Source: JBGOTP01 sp041476545 (GTDB lineage: Bacteria > Acidobacteriota > Vicinamibacteria > Vicinamibacterales > CAVVIG01). From it: a DNA stretch of 5,660 nucleotides. How positions within the stretch are numbered: position 1 is the stretch's first letter; every line of letters begins with the position of its first letter. A model generated the notes under the pieces. It was given only the letters and a program-made list of their open reading frames with translations. It did no database searches and was not told the origin of the DNA. Below, piece by piece: positions 4,709-5,660 of the stretch. The stretch is from NCBI GenBank assembly GCA_041476545.1, contig JBGOTP010000333.1, positions 1 to 5,660 on the forward strand, written 5' to 3'. A program made the translations under genes and the position numbers.

Positions 4709-5215
4709 ATGGACTATCCACTCATTCTAGAGCGGGACGACAACAACACACTGCTTGTGAGCTTTCCAGACTTTCCTGAGGCACATACCTTCGGCAAGAA
4801 CGAAGCGGATGCGCTGGCACGGGCAAGAGATGCGCTGGCCACGATCATCGATGCCTACATCAAGGATCGGCGCGATATTCCACTGCCGTCGGTTCGTGTG
4901 ACGCAGCGCTGCGTCACGATGCCGGCGCTCATCGAAGCAAAAGTCCGTCTGTACGAGACCATGCGGACAAACAAGGTGACGAAGGCTGAACTCGGCAGGC
5001 GTCTGAAATGGCATTTACCGCAGGTCGATCGCCTGTTGGCCATGACGCATGGCTCGAAACTTGGGCAGGTGGAGGCCGCCTTCGCGGCGCTCGGAAAACG
5101 GCTGGTCGTGAGTGTGGACGATGCGGGTTCGGTGCTTCCGATAACGCGGCGAATAAAGCGGGCCGCCCCGCGTCGGATCGCGCGCGGCACCACCAATGAG
5201 CAGGATAGTAGTTGA
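4709..5215 (+). CDS. hicB: HicB antitoxin with C-terminal helix-turn-helix
   Basis: HicB antitoxins mask HicA and, in this subclass, repress the operon. Residues 1 to about 65 form the degenerate RNase H-like HicB fold: MDYPLILERDDNNTLLVSF, the conserved PDFPEAHTFG, and the helix EADALARARDALATIIDAYI, followed by the typical IPLPS (57-61). Residues about 88-135 form a helix-turn-helix like that of Escherichia coli HicB (TKAELGRRLKWHLPQVDRLL, then KLGQVEAAFAALGKRLVV). The last 30 or so residues are a basic tail (RRIKRAAPRRIARG) not seen in the E. coli protein, making this one longer (168 residues). ATG 4709 has a good Shine-Dalgarno, GGGAGG, inside the hairpin loop. hicB lies 56 bases after hicA, wider than the usual tight spacing, and shares its promoter. 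It is intact while hicA is not, so as the sequence stands it is an antitoxin without a full-length partner here. Confidence 0.95.
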   Translation: MDYPLILERDDNNTLLVSFPDFPEAHTFGKNEADALARARDALATIIDAYIKDRRDIPLPSVRVTQRCVTMPALIEAKVRLYETMRTNKVTKAELGRRLKWHLPQVDRLLAMTHGSKLGQVEAAFAALGKRLVVSVDDAGSVLPITRRIKRAAPRRIARGTTNEQDSS

Positions 5216-5341
5216 CCGATCGGCACGCTGAAAGCCGCCCAGTAGCCTCCCATCGAACCAACCACTGGAACCGCGTCCATCACCATGGGGCCGGTTCTTC
5301 TGTCGTTGCCGCAGCGGGCGAAGGTCAAAACACGTGCTGAA
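5216..5341. other. Intergenic region between convergent genes
   Basis: The 126 bases between hicB and the minus-strand gene contain no recognisable gene or terminator. A minus-strand open stretch (read from about 5328) with hydrophobic text VPVVGSMGGYWAAFSVPIGQLL runs into hicB antisense and resembles no family I know; it is probably shadow. Neither convergent gene has a hairpin with a T-run here. Confidence 0.5.
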
Positions 5342-5660
5342 TCAGTGGGTTTTCCAGTCCTCCATCAACGCCTTGCAGGCATCCTTCACGGAGTTCTTGA
5401 GCGCCCGCGTTGAGCCACTCTTGATCGCGTCGCCATCCTTGTTGAACACCGCGAACTTGTTGTCCTTCTGAAGCGCCCGCTTCCCGCCTTCATGGTCGAG
5501 TCGCAGAATGTAGTCCGCATTCTCCTGCTTCATCGTGACCGTGACGGTCTTGCACTCGTCTCCCACGGTCTTGATGATCTCGACGGTCTGCGGCTCCGCG
5601 CCGCCCCGGACCACGCCCGCTCCGCCCGGCCGAATCGCACCAGCGCGGCCAACGACCTGC
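5342..5660 (-). CDS. Conserved protein of unknown function, N-terminus cut by window end
   Basis: The frame is open from the right edge (about 105 codons visible) to TGA at 5344-5342. A GTG at 5614 could start a 90-residue product, but the frame continues upstream without a stop, so the true start, and any signal peptide, is probably outside the window. The visible part is Gly/Arg-rich first, then a beta-rich core: VEIIKTVGDECKTVTVT, ADYILRLDHEGGK, KFAVFNKDGDAIKSGST, and a final helix, LKNSVKDACKALMEDW. From memory, proteins with the ADYILRLDHEGG and NKxAVFNKDGD pattern are frequent in Acidobacteria and usually carry an export signal. The single cysteines in GDEC and KDAC could pair if the protein is exported. 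It converges on hicB and shows no functional link to it. No function is proposed. Confidence 0.75.
   Translation of the reverse strand, partial: QVVGRAGAIRPGGAGVVRGGAEPQTVEIIKTVGDECKTVTVTMKQENADYILRLDHEGGKRALQKDNKFAVFNKDGDAIKSGSTRALKNSVKDACKALMEDWKTH

Noticed and set aside
4855..5328. Minus-strand reading frame of 157 codons overlapping hicB
   Set aside because: Antisense to a well-identified hicB, no recognisable domain, composition typical of a shadow frame.

Overview
The window looks like a chromosomal segment from a GC-rich bacterium, most likely an acidobacterium of the Vicinamibacteria type. This guess rests on an acidobacterial-looking E3 gene, a short winged-helix-like orphan protein, and intergenic palindromes with a GGCTTCAGCC core that I associate with that group. 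No rRNA or marker gene is present, so the placement is an inference. No tRNA, rRNA, CRISPR array or transposase was seen.

Left part (1-2372), housekeeping-like and intact. It starts with the tail of a TTCGTG-type intergenic repeat. Next is a complete dihydrolipoyl dehydrogenase gene (39-1478, lpdA). A small minus-strand gene (1581-1784) for a 67-residue winged-helix-like protein follows, enclosed between REP-like palindromes. Last is a full-length urease gamma subunit gene (2070-2372, ureA) that is not followed by ureB or any other urease gene.

Right-centre part (2584-5215), a conflict or defence-type cassette in decay. A DUF262/DUF1524 (GmrSD-like) gene can be read from 2584 to 4379 only by ignoring an in-frame TAA at 2704-2706 and restoring one missing base near 4105-4109. 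It is followed by a hicA-hicB toxin-antitoxin locus. hicA (4469-4652) carries one extra A in a run of seven A, which shifts the frame after residue 12 and removes the toxin's catalytic histidine. hicB (4709-5215) is intact. The hicA promoter lies inside a perfect 14+14 bp palindrome, a good candidate operator for HicB. The 56 bp between hicA and hicB hold two perfect inverted repeats; the second carries the hicB ribosome binding site in its loop.

Right edge (5342-5660): the 3' part of a minus-strand gene for a lysine-rich conserved protein of unknown function, cut by the window end.

The main biological story is a nuclease-type gene and a toxin gene, both broken, next to a preserved antitoxin with preserved regulatory DNA. 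Either the cassette is decaying with the antitoxin retained, or the A7 tract is a reversible (slippage) switch for the toxin. Sequencing or assembly error must be excluded first, because two of the three lesions are single-base indels.
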